Shown: positions 1 to 8,770 of the stretch, in pieces
Position numbering within the stretch: the first letter of the stretch is position 1
Layout: every line of letters begins with the position of its first letter
Assembly (NCBI GenBank): GCA_029557895.1
Contig: JAKQHT010000003.1
Location: forward strand, 62,001 to 126,000
Length of the DNA stretch: 64,000 nucleotides
Source: Bacteroidota bacterium
GTDB lineage: Bacteria; Bacteroidota; Bacteroidia; Flavobacteriales; Flavobacteriaceae
Direction: 5' to 3'
Notes under the pieces: generated by a model
Database searches by the model: none
What the model was told of the DNA's origin: nothing
What the model saw: the letters and a program-made list of their open reading frames with translations, nothing else
Translations under genes and position numbers: made by a program

Positions 1-119
1 GGACTTCACCTAACGCTATGAATTCAGATTTGGACATGGCTTCATTGCAAACAGGACATTATTTCGTGAAGGTTACAATTGCCGATAAAACCGAGACCAT
101 CAGGATTATCAAAGAGTAA
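1..119 (+). CDS. C-terminal end of a T9SS type A secreted protein (partial)
   Basis: Only the last 38 codons are in the window (reading frame from base 3, stop TAA at 117-119). The tail contains LQTGHYFVKV and ends TIRIIKE. This is the pattern of a type A type IX secretion sorting domain: L-x-x-G-x-Y-x-V-x-V followed by a short basic end. Such domains direct export across the outer membrane and are then cleaved. The catalytic or binding part of the protein lies outside the window, so its function is unknown. Confidence 0.8.
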   Translation, partial: TSPNAMNSDLDMASLQTGHYFVKVTIADKTETIRIIKE

Positions 120-140
120 CTTTAGTTAGCTAACCAAACC

Positions 141-168
141 AAAAGCCACCTTGAAAAAGGTGGCTTTT
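141..168 (+). terminator. Rho-independent terminator after the T9SS cargo gene
   Basis: A perfect 10-bp stem, AAAAGCCACC (141-150) with GGTGGCTTTT (159-168), has an 8-nt loop and runs into a T-rich stretch. It lies 21 bp after the stop at 119 and before the glycosyltransferase start at 197, so it separates the two transcription units. Confidence 0.8.
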
Positions 169-196
169 GTGTTTTCTTTGATTACTTTTGTAGGGT

Positions 197-1216
197 ATGG
201 AGCCACTGTATTTTTCCTTTATCATCCCGGTTTTTAATAGGCCCGAAGAAATAGACCAGCTTTTGGAAAGCATGGTGAAGCTCGAAGGTGTCAAGCAATT
301 TGAAGTGGTCATCGTTGAAGACGGTTCAAGCTTGGACAGTAGGGCAATTGTGCAATCGTATATGGATAAGCTGAACGTTTCGTACTATTTTAAAGCCAAT
401 TCCGGTCCAGGCAGCTCTCGCAATTACGGCATGAGAAGGGCAAAGGGCAATTATTTTATCATCTTGGATTCCGATTGTCTGTTGCCTGCCAACTATCTCA
501 AAACCGTACAAGATAATTTAAAAGCAGAGTTTGTGGATTGCTTTGGAGGGCCGGACACAGCACACGGTTCGTTTTCAAACTTGCAAAAAGCGATAAACTT
601 TGCCATGACATCGGCCATTACTACTGGTGGCATTCGTGGAGGTAGGGCAGGAAAAAAAACATTCCAGCCACGTAGTTTTAATATGGGGATTTCAAAAAAT
701 GCATTTGAGGCATCGGGCGGCTTTGGCAACATCCATCCCGGTGAAGACCCTGATTTGGCCATTAGGATAAAGAAAATGGGTTTTAAAACCAAACTCTTTC
801 CACAAGCTTTTGTGTACCATAAACGACGTATTTCTTGGCATAAATTCTTGCTGCAGGTCTATAAATTCGGTTTGGTAAGACCGATCCTCAACCACTGGCA
901 TCCAGGTACGAGCCGACTCGCCTATTGGTTCCCAAGCTTGTTTACCATTGGTTTGCTGTCTTCTTTGGTGTTGCTCTGCTTTGGGTGTGTTTGGCCCATC
1001 GGATTGTATCTATTGTATTTTTTCGTGGTTTTTATGATGGCATTGTTTACTACCAAGAACATTTTAGTTGCCATGCAATCGGTAGTGGCAATTTTCCTGC
1101 AATTTTTGGGTTATGGCTATGGGTTTTTAAAATCGGCATTACTACTTTTTCTGTCTAAAAAAACACCGCAAAATCAATTTCCAAATTTATTCTTTGATCA
1201 TGGTGAGCAATATTAA
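197..1216 (+). CDS. Family 2 glycosyltransferase, membrane-anchored
   Basis: A 339-residue GT-A fold glycosyltransferase. The N-terminus FSFIIPVFNRPEEI is the nucleotide-sugar binding strand and loop, and the DSD in IILDSDCLLP is the metal-binding DxD motif. GEDPDLAIRI near residue 180 matches the ED acceptor/catalytic motif of GT2 enzymes. Three hydrophobic segments in the last 100 residues suggest anchoring to the inner membrane with the catalytic domain in the cytoplasm. It overlaps the next gene by 17 bp, so the two are probably co-transcribed. The sugar and acceptor cannot be read from the sequence. Confidence 0.88.
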   Translation: MEPLYFSFIIPVFNRPEEIDQLLESMVKLEGVKQFEVVIVEDGSSLDSRAIVQSYMDKLNVSYYFKANSGPGSSRNYGMRRAKGNYFIILDSDCLLPANYLKTVQDNLKAEFVDCFGGPDTAHGSFSNLQKAINFAMTSAITTGGIRGGRAGKKTFQPRSFNMGISKNAFEASGGFGNIHPGEDPDLAIRIKKMGFKTKLFPQAFVYHKRRISWHKFLLQVYKFGLVRPILNHWHPGTSRLAYWFPSLFTIGLLSSLVLLCFGCVWPIGLYLLYFFVVFMMALFTTKNILVAMQSVVAIFLQFLGYGYGFLKSALLLFLSKKTPQNQFPNLFFDHGEQY

Positions 1217-2168
1217 GTCAAAGATCTTCAAATCTATCAAGAATAAGAAGCTCAATGTTTTTGGCCTATTTTTATTATTGTCATTCCTACTTTTGATAGT
1301 GACCAAATTGTCAAAAGAATACACGCAAACCATTCCTTTTAGTGTCGAGATGCGTCACATAGAGGAAGGGCGCCGCATTATGTCCCAGCACGATTCGGTT
1401 GTATATGTGACGGTAAACGCTCGCGGATTCAGCTTGTTATGGTATAATTTTTTTGACCATAAGTTGACCATCGATCTTGAAAAAGAAGCACAGGATGATG
1501 GTGAGAATTATACCTGGAAAACATCAAAGGGAGCCCAACGCATTTTGTACCAACTTGGCAATTCAATGGATGTGGTGTCCATTGAACCTGAAACTATGGT
1601 TTTTAGGTACGAAGCAATGTCCGTAAAAACGGTTCCTGTGCTCATTGAATCCCAAATAGATTTTGCCCCCGGATTTGACTTGATGGCCGGACTGGTTTCA
1701 AATCCCGATTCGATAAAGGTCATTGGTCCACAAAAGGCCATCGAAGGCATTTCGGGCATAGGCACCAAACCCATTAAGCTCAATGGTGTCAAATCTTCCA
1801 TAAAAAAATCGGTTGCTCTTGATATGCAAGGTATGGGAAATATCAAACTGAACCATAGCAGTGTTGAAGTTTCGGGTGAAGTGCGTAAATTTACCGAAGG
1901 TCTGTTGGAAGTTCCTGTTGATGTTGTAAACCTGCCGGAAGATGTGAGATTGAATTTTTTCCCAAAAACCGTTACGGTATTATATTATGTCGATCTTCAG
2001 AACTTTAAAAATGTCACAGCCTCGGATTTTGTGGTAGTCTGCGATTTTGCCGAAGTTGCAAGTAAAGAGAGAACGTTTTTTGTTCCACATCTATTGAAAG
2101 TGCCGCCAAAGGTCAAAAGTGCCAGAATAAAACAAAGCAAAGTTGAATTTATAATTATGGAGCCATGA
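1200..2168 (+). CDS. YbbR-like domain protein
   Basis: A 322-residue protein with one N-terminal membrane segment (about residues 18-38, LNVFGLFLLLSFLLLIVTKL) followed by an extracytoplasmic region of beta-rich repeats. These fit YbbR-like domains, for example VPVLIESQIDFAPGFDLMAG followed by PDSIKVIGPQKAIEGI. I chose the ATG at 1200 over the upstream in-frame TTG at 1194. It overlaps the glycosyltransferase end and shares an ATGA with coaE. In Firmicutes YbbR (CdaR) regulates a diadenylate cyclase, but no cyclase is adjacent here, so its role is open. Confidence 0.8.
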   Translation: MVSNIKSKIFKSIKNKKLNVFGLFLLLSFLLLIVTKLSKEYTQTIPFSVEMRHIEEGRRIMSQHDSVVYVTVNARGFSLLWYNFFDHKLTIDLEKEAQDDGENYTWKTSKGAQRILYQLGNSMDVVSIEPETMVFRYEAMSVKTVPVLIESQIDFAPGFDLMAGLVSNPDSIKVIGPQKAIEGISGIGTKPIKLNGVKSSIKKSVALDMQGMGNIKLNHSSVEVSGEVRKFTEGLLEVPVDVVNLPEDVRLNFFPKTVTVLYYVDLQNFKNVTASDFVVVCDFAEVASKERTFFVPHLLKVPPKVKSARIKQSKVEFIIMEP

Positions 2169-2758
2169 CCATCGTAGGACTTACAGGCGGTATAGGTAGC
2201 GGTAAAAGTACGGTAGCAAAGTTATTTGAAGACCTGGGTATCCCCGTGTATGTTGCCGATGTTGAGGCAAAACGATTGATGAACTCCTCAAAGGTTATCC
2301 GCCGGCAACTTATCGGGTTGTTTGGAGAAGAAACTTATGAAAATGGCAGCCTCAACCGTCCGTACATTGCTTCAAAAATCTTCAATGACAAACAATTACT
2401 GGAACAAATGAACGCAATTGTGCATCCCAAAGTAGCTTCAGATTTTAAGAAATGGGCCAAACGCCAAACTTCAGATTATATCATCAAAGAAGCTGCCATT
2501 ATATTTGAGATTGGTGCAGAAGCTCAATACGACGCCATCATTACAGTGATCGCTCCAGAACACGAAAGGATACAAAGGGTCATCAAGCGGGACAGCACAA
2601 CGGCACAAAAAGTGAAAAGCATCATCAAAAACCAGATGCCTGACGAAGAAAAGGCCGACAGGTCCGATTTTGTTATCATAAACGACACCTTGCAACATGC
2701 CAGAACACAAGTATTGGAAATCCATAAAAAACTACTGGGCGCTTCTGCCGCTGACTGA
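2165..2758 (+). CDS. coaE: Dephospho-CoA kinase
   Basis: This 197-residue enzyme performs the last step of coenzyme A synthesis, ATP-dependent phosphorylation of the 3'-OH of dephospho-CoA. The P-loop GGIGSGKST is at residues 8-16, and VYVADVEAKRLM and the later IVHPKVASDF segment match the family. Length is normal (about 195-205). Its start overlaps the ybbR stop by 4 bp (ATGA), indicating translational coupling. Confidence 0.95.
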   Translation: MTIVGLTGGIGSGKSTVAKLFEDLGIPVYVADVEAKRLMNSSKVIRRQLIGLFGEETYENGSLNRPYIASKIFNDKQLLEQMNAIVHPKVASDFKKWAKRQTSDYIIKEAAIIFEIGAEAQYDAIITVIAPEHERIQRVIKRDSTTAQKVKSIIKNQMPDEEKADRSDFVIINDTLQHARTQVLEIHKKLLGASAAD

Positions 2759-2761
2759 ATT

Positions 2762-2811
2762 TTAACATTTATGTTAAGGTAAGGTTAAAGGCAATATCTG
2801 ATAAATGTTAA
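2762..2811 (+). promoter_or_regulatory. Direct-repeat array upstream of the histidine kinase operon
   Basis: The short gap holds an inverted pair TTAACAT-TT-ATGTTAA (2762-2777) and GTTAA repeats starting at 2773, 2784 and 2807, spacings of 11 and 23 bp, close to one and two helical turns. OmpR/PhoB-type regulators bind such direct repeats, and the operon encodes one, so autoregulation is plausible. This is inference from pattern only. Confidence 0.4.
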
Positions 2812-2826
2812 AATACTAATTTTGGT

Positions 2827-4401
2827 ATGATGGGCAAAAAGCTATTCATTTTGTTGATCGTGTTGATGAGCCTCTCGCTCGTTGGGATTATTTTCGTTCA
2901 GGTATTTTTTATTAATAACAGCCTCGAAAACGAAAAAAAACAGTTCACGCTCAACGTCAAACGTTCATTGGGTTTCGTTTCTGGGGCCATAGAGGACAAG
3001 GAGTTCAAGACTTATGTCGATAAAATGTACCGTCTGATAGCAAGCGGTGCCGTGGCAGACTCCTCATCGTTCAGAGAATTGATCATCAAGACAGAAGATG
3101 GCAATCTGAATCAAACGATCATCTACAGAAACGGCATACTCGAAGAAAGCTATAAAGTACCATCCATGTTCCTTGACATAGGTTTAGACAGCGTAAGCAT
3201 AAGCCGTATATCGAGCCAAAGGCAAACAAGTATCTACGAAAACAACCCGATAGATGGCAACCTCAACATATCATCCGAGAAAAAAATCTATGAGTTCAGC
3301 AAATTGCCCGAACTCCAAAAAAAACAATTTGAGTTGACCTATCGCGATCAGTTCAGAAATTATCCCATCTATAAAAGGGTTACTACGGAAGAGGTCAACG
3401 AACTGCTCCAAAAGCAACTCCGAAGCGACGGGATCGATACCAAGTTTGAATTTGCCATTTATGACAGAGACCTTGCAACAAGGGTACAGTCAAATAATTT
3501 TGAGCTAGACAAAAACTCTACATATGCTGTGCCGCTTTTTTTGGACAATAACGGGGAGAGCAATTACAGGCTATATGTCAATTTTACCGAGCGTAACAAA
3601 TACCTGTTCCGCACTATTTTGGGGATGACCATACTGTCTATCATTTTTACCTCGATCATCATTATAGCGTATGCGAGTGCCATCCACCAGCTCATCAGGC
3701 AGCGCCAGATATCGGAGATAAAGAGTGATTTTATCAACAATATGACCCATGAGTTCAAGACGCCTATAGCTACCATCAACCTCGCCTTGGATGCTATCAG
3801 AAATCCGAAAATCATTAGCGATCAAGAAAAGGTAATGCGGTACTTGGGTATGATAAGGGATGAAAACAAAAGGATGCACGCCCAAGTGGAAAATGTGCTT
3901 CGTATTTCAAAACTTGAAAAGAACGAGCTCAACATTAGCAAAGACAGGGTAATGCTCCACGACTTGATAGTAGATGCCATAGCACATATTGAGTTGATCG
4001 TGGAAGACAGAAATGGTTATATAAGAACACATCTCAATGCCGAAAAATCATCGGTACTTGCCAATGATACCCATTTTACAAACGTCATTGTCAACATTTT
4101 GGACAATGCCATCAAATATTCTGACGGTAACCCTGAAATCGATGTTTATACCCAAAACGTTGGTAACAATATCCTGTTGAAAATTTCCGACAAGGGCAAT
4201 GGAATGTCAAAACAGGTACAAAAAAAGATTTTTGAGAAATTTTATCGAGAACATACCGGAAATGTACACAACGTGAAAGGGCATGGGCTCGGACTGGCTT
4301 ACGTAAAACAAATTGTCGAAGACCATCAAGGACATATATCAGTTGAAAGTGAAAAAGGAAAAGGTAGTACCTTTACAATTAAGCTACCGTTAATATCATA
4401 A
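2827..4401 (+). CDS. Sensor histidine kinase
   Basis: A 524-residue membrane kinase. A first membrane helix (about residues 5-27) and a second (about 262-284) flank a roughly 235-residue periplasmic sensor region of no recognised type. The HisKA domain carries the phospho-acceptor in NNMTHEFKTPIATI (H near residue 309). The HATPase domain shows N box NILDNAIKYSDG, G1 ISDKGNGMS and G2 GHGLGLAYVK. It is followed 2 bp later by the response regulator gene, its evident partner. The pair resembles RprX/RprY-type systems of Bacteroidetes, but the stimulus is unknown. Confidence 0.92.
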   Translation: MMGKKLFILLIVLMSLSLVGIIFVQVFFINNSLENEKKQFTLNVKRSLGFVSGAIEDKEFKTYVDKMYRLIASGAVADSSSFRELIIKTEDGNLNQTIIYRNGILEESYKVPSMFLDIGLDSVSISRISSQRQTSIYENNPIDGNLNISSEKKIYEFSKLPELQKKQFELTYRDQFRNYPIYKRVTTEEVNELLQKQLRSDGIDTKFEFAIYDRDLATRVQSNNFELDKNSTYAVPLFLDNNGESNYRLYVNFTERNKYLFRTILGMTILSIIFTSIIIIAYASAIHQLIRQRQISEIKSDFINNMTHEFKTPIATINLALDAIRNPKIISDQEKVMRYLGMIRDENKRMHAQVENVLRISKLEKNELNISKDRVMLHDLIVDAIAHIELIVEDRNGYIRTHLNAEKSSVLANDTHFTNVIVNILDNAIKYSDGNPEIDVYTQNVGNNILLKISDKGNGMSKQVQKKIFEKFYREHTGNVHNVKGHGLGLAYVKQIVEDHQGHISVESEKGKGSTFTIKLPLIS

Positions 4402-4403
4402 TT

Positions 4404-5111
4404 ATGGAAGAACAAAACAAAAAAATTCTATTAGTAGAGGACGATCCTAATTTCGGGACAGTGCTAAAGGACTATCTGTCCATGAACGAATATGAAGTTG
4501 TCCATGCCAAAAACGGGATGGAAGGTTTCGAGAAGTTCAAGAAGGACGACTTTGACCTCTGCATACTGGATGTCATGATGCCATACAAGGACGGTTTTAC
4601 GCTTGCCAAAGAAATCAGGGAAAAAAATACTGAAATCCCGATCATATTTCTTACCGCCAAGGCCATGAAAGAGGATGTGCTGAAAGGTTACAAAGTTGGT
4701 GCCGACGACTATCTCAACAAACCCTTTGACAGTGAGGTACTTTTAATGAAAATTAAAGCCATCATACAACGTAAGGCTACAGATTCTGTAGTGGACAGCA
4801 AGCAGTTTGAATTTAAGATCGGCGATTTTGACCTTAACTCAAAGCTACGGTTCCTGAAGTATAAAAACGATGAACCCGCAAAACTCTCACCAAAAGAAAA
4901 TGAATTGTTGAGACTCTTGGCGCTTCATGAAAATGATTTGATGCCCAGGGAGTTGGCCTTGACCAAAATTTGGAGAGACGACAATTACTTTACTTCAAGA
5001 AGTATGGACGTATATATTGCCAAGCTACGAAAATATCTAAAACAGGACCCCAATGTGGAAATTCTTAATATCCATGGCGAAGGGTTCAGATTGGTGGTCA
5101 ACAAAGATTGA
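4404..5111 (+). CDS. OmpR-family response regulator
   Basis: A 235-residue two-domain regulator. The receiver domain has the acidic pair in VEDDP, the phosphorylatable Asp56 in LCILDVMMP and the conserved Lys in DDYLNKPF. The C-terminal winged helix matches Trans_reg_C, with SPKENELLRLLALH and the recognition region RSMDVYIAKLRKYL. It starts 2 bp after the kinase stop and should be phosphorylated by it. The GTTAA repeat array before the kinase gene is a candidate binding site. Confidence 0.93.
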   Translation: MEEQNKKILLVEDDPNFGTVLKDYLSMNEYEVVHAKNGMEGFEKFKKDDFDLCILDVMMPYKDGFTLAKEIREKNTEIPIIFLTAKAMKEDVLKGYKVGADDYLNKPFDSEVLLMKIKAIIQRKATDSVVDSKQFEFKIGDFDLNSKLRFLKYKNDEPAKLSPKENELLRLLALHENDLMPRELALTKIWRDDNYFTSRSMDVYIAKLRKYLKQDPNVEILNIHGEGFRLVVNKD

Positions 5112-5131
5112 TGATTTAAAATCTGATAACA

Positions 5132-5160
5132 AAAAAGCCTATCGCAATGATAGGCTTTTT
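5132..5160. terminator. Bidirectional terminator between response regulator and cold-shock gene
   Basis: AAAAAGCCTATC (5132-5143) pairs perfectly with GATAGGCTTTTT (5149-5160) around a 5-nt loop. A T-run follows on the plus strand and an A-run precedes it, so it can end both the plus-strand two-component operon and the minus-strand cold-shock gene. Confidence 0.85.
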
Positions 5161-5188
5161 GATTCAAAAAAAGTTTTAAGCGTAATCG

Positions 5189-5383
5189 TTATACGACTTT
5201 GACGTTTATTGCGTTTAACCCTTTTTTCCCTTCGGTCAGTTCAAATTCCACAGTATCACCTTGGTTGATTTCGTTGCCGATAATACCAGATACGTGTACA
5301 AAATGTTCTTTTTTGCTTCCTTCTTCAATAATAAAACCAAAACCTTTGGTGCTGTTGAAGAACTTAACGGTGCCTCTACTCAT
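5189..5383 (-). CDS. Cold-shock domain protein (CspA family)
   Basis: A 64-residue single cold-shock domain that binds single-stranded RNA/DNA and melts RNA structure. RNP1 is KGFGFI (residues 13-18) and RNP2 is HFVHV. Length and start (MSRGTVKFFNSTKGFGFI) are typical of flavobacterial homologues. It stands alone between a terminator and miaA. Confidence 0.95.
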   Translation of the reverse strand: MSRGTVKFFNSTKGFGFIIEEGSKKEHFVHVSGIIGNEINQGDTVEFELTEGKKGLNAINVKVV

Positions 5384-5408
5384 AAAAAAATAAAAAAAAT
5401 TAATGGCT

Positions 5409-5416
5409 CAAAGGTA
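5409..5416 (-). promoter_or_regulatory. Putative -7 box for the cold-shock gene
   Basis: On the minus strand this reads TACCTTTG, an exact match to the Bacteroidetes -7 element TAnnTTTG, 25 bp before the start codon. A second match (TATATTTG, 5460-5453) lies farther upstream and would give a longer leader. No convincing -33 TTG was found for either. Confidence 0.45.
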
Positions 5417-5481
5417 GTGTTATTTAATTGGAATTAGGACTTTTTTTATTGGCAAATATAATTTAACATCAAAAGTGAAAG

Positions 5482-6393
5482 CTATCTATTTAGCAATGAG
5501 TCAATTATATGGGTTATTTTGCCAAAATCCGTGACATTTTCTACCCAGATGATGTCCGTTTTTTTTCTGAACCATGTGAGTTGGCGTTTGGCAAAACGTC
5601 GCGTGTTTTTTTTGATTTCAGAAACGGCAAACTCCAGTGATTGCTCGCCATCGAGGTATTTAAAAAGTTCTTTGTAGCCTACTGTGTTGAGGGCGTTAAG
5701 GGTTTTATGTGCTTTAAGTGAGCGTACTTCTTCGAGCAATCCTTGAGCCATCATAAGATCCACGCGCCTGTTGATCCTGTCGTAAATGATGCTGCGTTCG
5801 GCAGTTATGCCTATTATTATGCTGCTGAAATTTCTTTTTTGCGATTGTTTCTTAAGAAAAGACGCATAGCTTTTGCCCGTTGCTATGCACACTTCAAGTG
5901 CACGTATGATGCGTCGAGGGTTTGCAGTGTCAATCTTGGCAAAGGTCTCCGGGTCAAGAAGTTCAAGTTGCTGTTGCAAAGATTCGATGCCTTCAGAATG
6001 TAGTTGGAGGTTAAGGGTTTCCCTGATTTTTGGGTCGATATCCGGAAAATCATCCATGCCATTCAGCACCGCATCAACATAGAGCCCGGATCCACCTGCC
6101 ATGACGACCACATTTTTTTCTTCAAAAAGGTTGTGGAGCAGTGCAATGGCATCTCTTTCAAAATCGCCAACATTGTATGCATCAACAATGGATTTGTGTT
6201 GGACAAAATGGTGTTTTGCCATTTTGAGCTCTTTATCAGTAGGAACGGCAGTGCCAATATGCATTTCCTTATAAAATTGCCTGGAATCCGAAGATATAAT
6301 CTCTGTTTGGTAGTGCTGTGCCAGTTTGATTGCCAAGACAGTTTTTCCTATGGCCGTTGGTCCAACGACCGTAATGAGCGTTTTATTTCTCAT
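5482..6393 (-). CDS. miaA: tRNA dimethylallyltransferase
   Basis: This enzyme transfers the dimethylallyl group to A37 of tRNAs reading UNN codons. The P-loop VVGPTAIGKT begins near residue 8, ISSDSRQFYKEM is the DSRQ substrate motif, and the C-terminal KRQLTWFRKK is typical. The open frame extends 54 codons upstream, but that part is antisense-type sequence inside the channel gene. Starting at 6393 gives MRNKTLITVVGPTAIGKT and 303 residues, the normal size, with an 11-bp overlap with the upstream channel gene. Confidence 0.93.
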   Translation of the reverse strand: MRNKTLITVVGPTAIGKTVLAIKLAQHYQTEIISSDSRQFYKEMHIGTAVPTDKELKMAKHHFVQHKSIVDAYNVGDFERDAIALLHNLFEEKNVVVMAGGSGLYVDAVLNGMDDFPDIDPKIRETLNLQLHSEGIESLQQQLELLDPETFAKIDTANPRRIIRALEVCIATGKSYASFLKKQSQKRNFSSIIIGITAERSIIYDRINRRVDLMMAQGLLEEVRSLKAHKTLNALNTVGYKELFKYLDGEQSLEFAVSEIKKNTRRFAKRQLTWFRKKTDIIWVENVTDFGKITHIIDSLLNR

Positions 6394-7222
6394 CTTCATC
6401 GAGTTTGTGGCCACATTTTCTGCAGTATTTTGTATCGCTAAAAATGACATCGGCACCACAGTTCTGGCAGGAACTATCGGTACGGTTTGCCATTTTGTTT
6501 TTTGTTGCAGTGTATTCGGCTGTAACAATGCCGGTAGGTACGGCAATAATGCCATAACCGATGATCATGATGATGCTGGCTATGACCTGTCCTATGGCGG
6601 TTTGTGGAGTAATATCGCCAAATCCAACGGTTGTCAACGTAACAATGGTCCAGTAAATACTGTGTGGAATGCTGTCAAATCCATTCTCCGGACCTTCTAC
6701 CAAGAACATGATGGTTCCCAAGATGATGGAAATGATCAGCACAAAAAATATAAAAATGAAAATTTTTGACCGACTGTTGTTCAAGGCCCTAACGATATTG
6801 TTCGATTCGCCAACAAAACGGATGAGTTTCAAAATCCTGAAAACCCTCAAAAGCCGTAAGGCTCTGAATACTGCCAAAAACTGTGAATCCATGATGAAAA
6901 ACGACAGGTATTTCGGGAGCGTAGAAAGAAGATCGACAATACCGTAAAAACTGAAAATATACTTTTTTGGACGATAAACACTTATGATGCGCAAACCGTA
7001 TTCAATGGTAAACAGTATGGTAATGACCCATTCCGAAATGTTGAAGAATTGATGGTATTTTTCGTCAAATGATTTGACGCTCTCCATCATCACGATGATG
7101 ATACTGTACAGGATGGCAATCAGCAAAATGATGTCAAACAGCTTGCCCTCCGGAGTGTGTGTCCCGTAAATGATCTCATGGATCTTTTCGCGCCATTTGG
7201 CTATTTTTTTTGGTTGTTCCAT
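6383..7222 (-). CDS. Voltage-gated potassium channel-like protein with C-terminal zinc ribbon
   Basis: A six-helix cation channel of about 279 residues. The S4 segment is Arg/Lys-rich (FRALRLLRVFRILKLIRF), and the selectivity filter TLTTVGFGD is the K+ signature. The end carries two CxxC pairs (CQNC and CRKC), a zinc-ribbon rather than a cyclic-nucleotide or RCK domain. I prefer the start at 7222 (MEQPKKIAKW) because homologues begin about ten residues before the HEIIYG helix; an in-frame ATG at 7276 is possible. It overlaps miaA by 11 bp. Confidence 0.85.
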   Translation of the reverse strand: MEQPKKIAKWREKIHEIIYGTHTPEGKLFDIILLIAILYSIIIVMMESVKSFDEKYHQFFNISEWVITILFTIEYGLRIISVYRPKKYIFSFYGIVDLLSTLPKYLSFFIMDSQFLAVFRALRLLRVFRILKLIRFVGESNNIVRALNNSRSKIFIFIFFVLIISIILGTIMFLVEGPENGFDSIPHSIYWTIVTLTTVGFGDITPQTAIGQVIASIIMIIGYGIIAVPTGIVTAEYTATKNKMANRTDSSCQNCGADVIFSDTKYCRKCGHKLDEDEK

Positions 7223-7293
7223 TGTGGTCAAATGTAGTGAAAGATTTTCTCTTATGGTGATTTGCCATTCTGCCAACTGGAGTTTTCTGCGGT

Positions 7294-8670
7294 CTAAAGC
7301 TGTTTGTCGTTTGGGATTACGATTTTTAAGCGCTTGTCCTTTCGTAAGTAGCTCTGTATGATATGCTGGGCATCACGGTTGTTTTCCATAGGTGTGATGA
7401 GGGTTTCGAGCACCTCGATATGGTTGATCTGATAATTGAGGTTTACAAATCCCAGACCTTTGAACTTGCCATTTTCTATTAAAATGACACTGCGTTCGTC
7501 AAGATCACGGCCTCGGTCAACGATGACCATGCTCTTTGAGTCATAAGAGTTTTTGTGGATAAACTGTTCGACCCTTTTATTGTAGGCATCTGCAGGCTCA
7601 TTTTCAATGCAGGCACCGTTACATTCCTTGAGGTCATATTTAAAGCAACTGCTCTTGGTGTCGTACAATCCGCACAGTTTTTGGCACAATTGGTATTCAT
7701 CAACAGCCCTGAACAAAAAGTTTTTTGCGCTCTGTAAGTTTGAAAACGTAGTGATGTGCCTTCTTCTGCCATCGGCTTTGTCGATCTTTAGGTTGATATA
7801 ACCATTGGCGTCAACAAAATTATATAGTGCGTGCGTAAAAACATCACGCCTCAAGGCATGGTTGAACTGTGGTTTGATGCGTTTTATCTCTTCGCTTTCT
7901 TTCAAGAGCGCCACCAATTCGCTTCCTGTTTTTTCAAAGCTGACACTGGCAACCAGACGCTGTATTTTTTTTGACTTGTTGGACGGATTTGAAAAATGCT
8001 GACTCACACGGCCTTTGATATTTTTGCTTTTGCCAATGTAGATGATGTTGCCGTTATGGTCATGAAAATAATATACCCCGGTATCAGTGGGCAAGCCGTT
8101 GAGAATTAGTTTAAGGTCAGGTTTCATCTGCAATTTCGGCTCGGACTTTACAGCATCTTTGATAATGGTTTTGTCCGAATCTTTGGCCAATAACATTTTA
8201 AATAGCTTGAGAGTGGCCACAGCATCGCCGTTGGCACGGTGCCTGTCACTTACCGGAATGCCGAGTGCACGTGTGAGTTTGCCAAGACTGTACGATATCT
8301 GTCCAGGCATGAGGATTTTGGATAGGGTTACCGTGCAGAGGGTTTTTCTTTTGAAATCAAAGCCCAATCGGTCAAATTCTGTACGGAGTACCCGATAGTC
8401 AAATTCGGCATTGTGTGCTACGATAATGCAATCTTCGGTAATTTCCACAAGACGCTTGGCCACCTCATAAAATTTTGGAGCCGTGCGTAGCATTTGGTTG
8501 TTGATCCCTGTAAGATTGACCACAAAAGGCTGTATTTCACGCTCCGGATTGACCAAACTGATGAATTGGTCCACCACCTCATGCCCATCAAATTTATAGA
8601 CGGCTATTTCGGTAATACCTTCTTCATTGTACTTGCCACCTGTGGTTTCTATGTCGAGAATACAGTACAT
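7294..8670 (-). CDS. DEDDh exonuclease fused to a GIY-YIG nuclease domain
   Basis: A 458-residue fusion. The N-terminal 170 residues are a DnaQ-type 3'-5' exonuclease: Exo I DIETTGGKYNEEGITEIA, Exo II HNAEFDYRVL, Exo III HRANGDAVATLKL. From about residue 195 there is a UvrC/Cho-like GIY-YIG domain (TGVYYFHDHNGNIIYIGKSK, with downstream RVSQHF), then a Cys-containing region of unknown role. Similar fusions are known in Bacteroidetes and Actinobacteria and are annotated as Pol III epsilon-like or UvrC-like. A DNA-repair role is likely but inferred; it is not the replicative epsilon subunit. Confidence 0.88.
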   Translation of the reverse strand: MYCILDIETTGGKYNEEGITEIAVYKFDGHEVVDQFISLVNPEREIQPFVVNLTGINNQMLRTAPKFYEVAKRLVEITEDCIIVAHNAEFDYRVLRTEFDRLGFDFKRKTLCTVTLSKILMPGQISYSLGKLTRALGIPVSDRHRANGDAVATLKLFKMLLAKDSDKTIIKDAVKSEPKLQMKPDLKLILNGLPTDTGVYYFHDHNGNIIYIGKSKNIKGRVSQHFSNPSNKSKKIQRLVASVSFEKTGSELVALLKESEEIKRIKPQFNHALRRDVFTHALYNFVDANGYINLKIDKADGRRRHITTFSNLQSAKNFLFRAVDEYQLCQKLCGLYDTKSSCFKYDLKECNGACIENEPADAYNKRVEQFIHKNSYDSKSMVIVDRGRDLDERSVILIENGKFKGLGFVNLNYQINHIEVLETLITPMENNRDAQHIIQSYLRKDKRLKIVIPNDKQL

Positions 8671-8762
8671 CAGTCCCTAAACCCAAAAGGGAAATTGTGT
8701 TTGGTTGTGGTAAAAAATAGCGCTTTAAAATGCAAGTAGTGACTATTCATTTGGATACTTGG

Positions 8763-8770
8763 CAAATATA
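8763..8770 (-). promoter_or_regulatory. Putative promoter of the exonuclease/GIY-YIG gene
   Basis: The minus strand reads TATATTTG (TAnnTTTG), preceded by a TTG 21 bp upstream, which fits the Bacteroidetes promoter layout. It lies about 90 bp before the start at 8670. The rest of the 363-bp gap to 9034 contains no other gene that I can support. Confidence 0.5.

Noticed and set aside
6394-6555. 54-residue N-terminal extension of MiaA
   Set aside because: It overlaps the channel gene, lacks conservation, and an ATG at 6393 gives the normal length.
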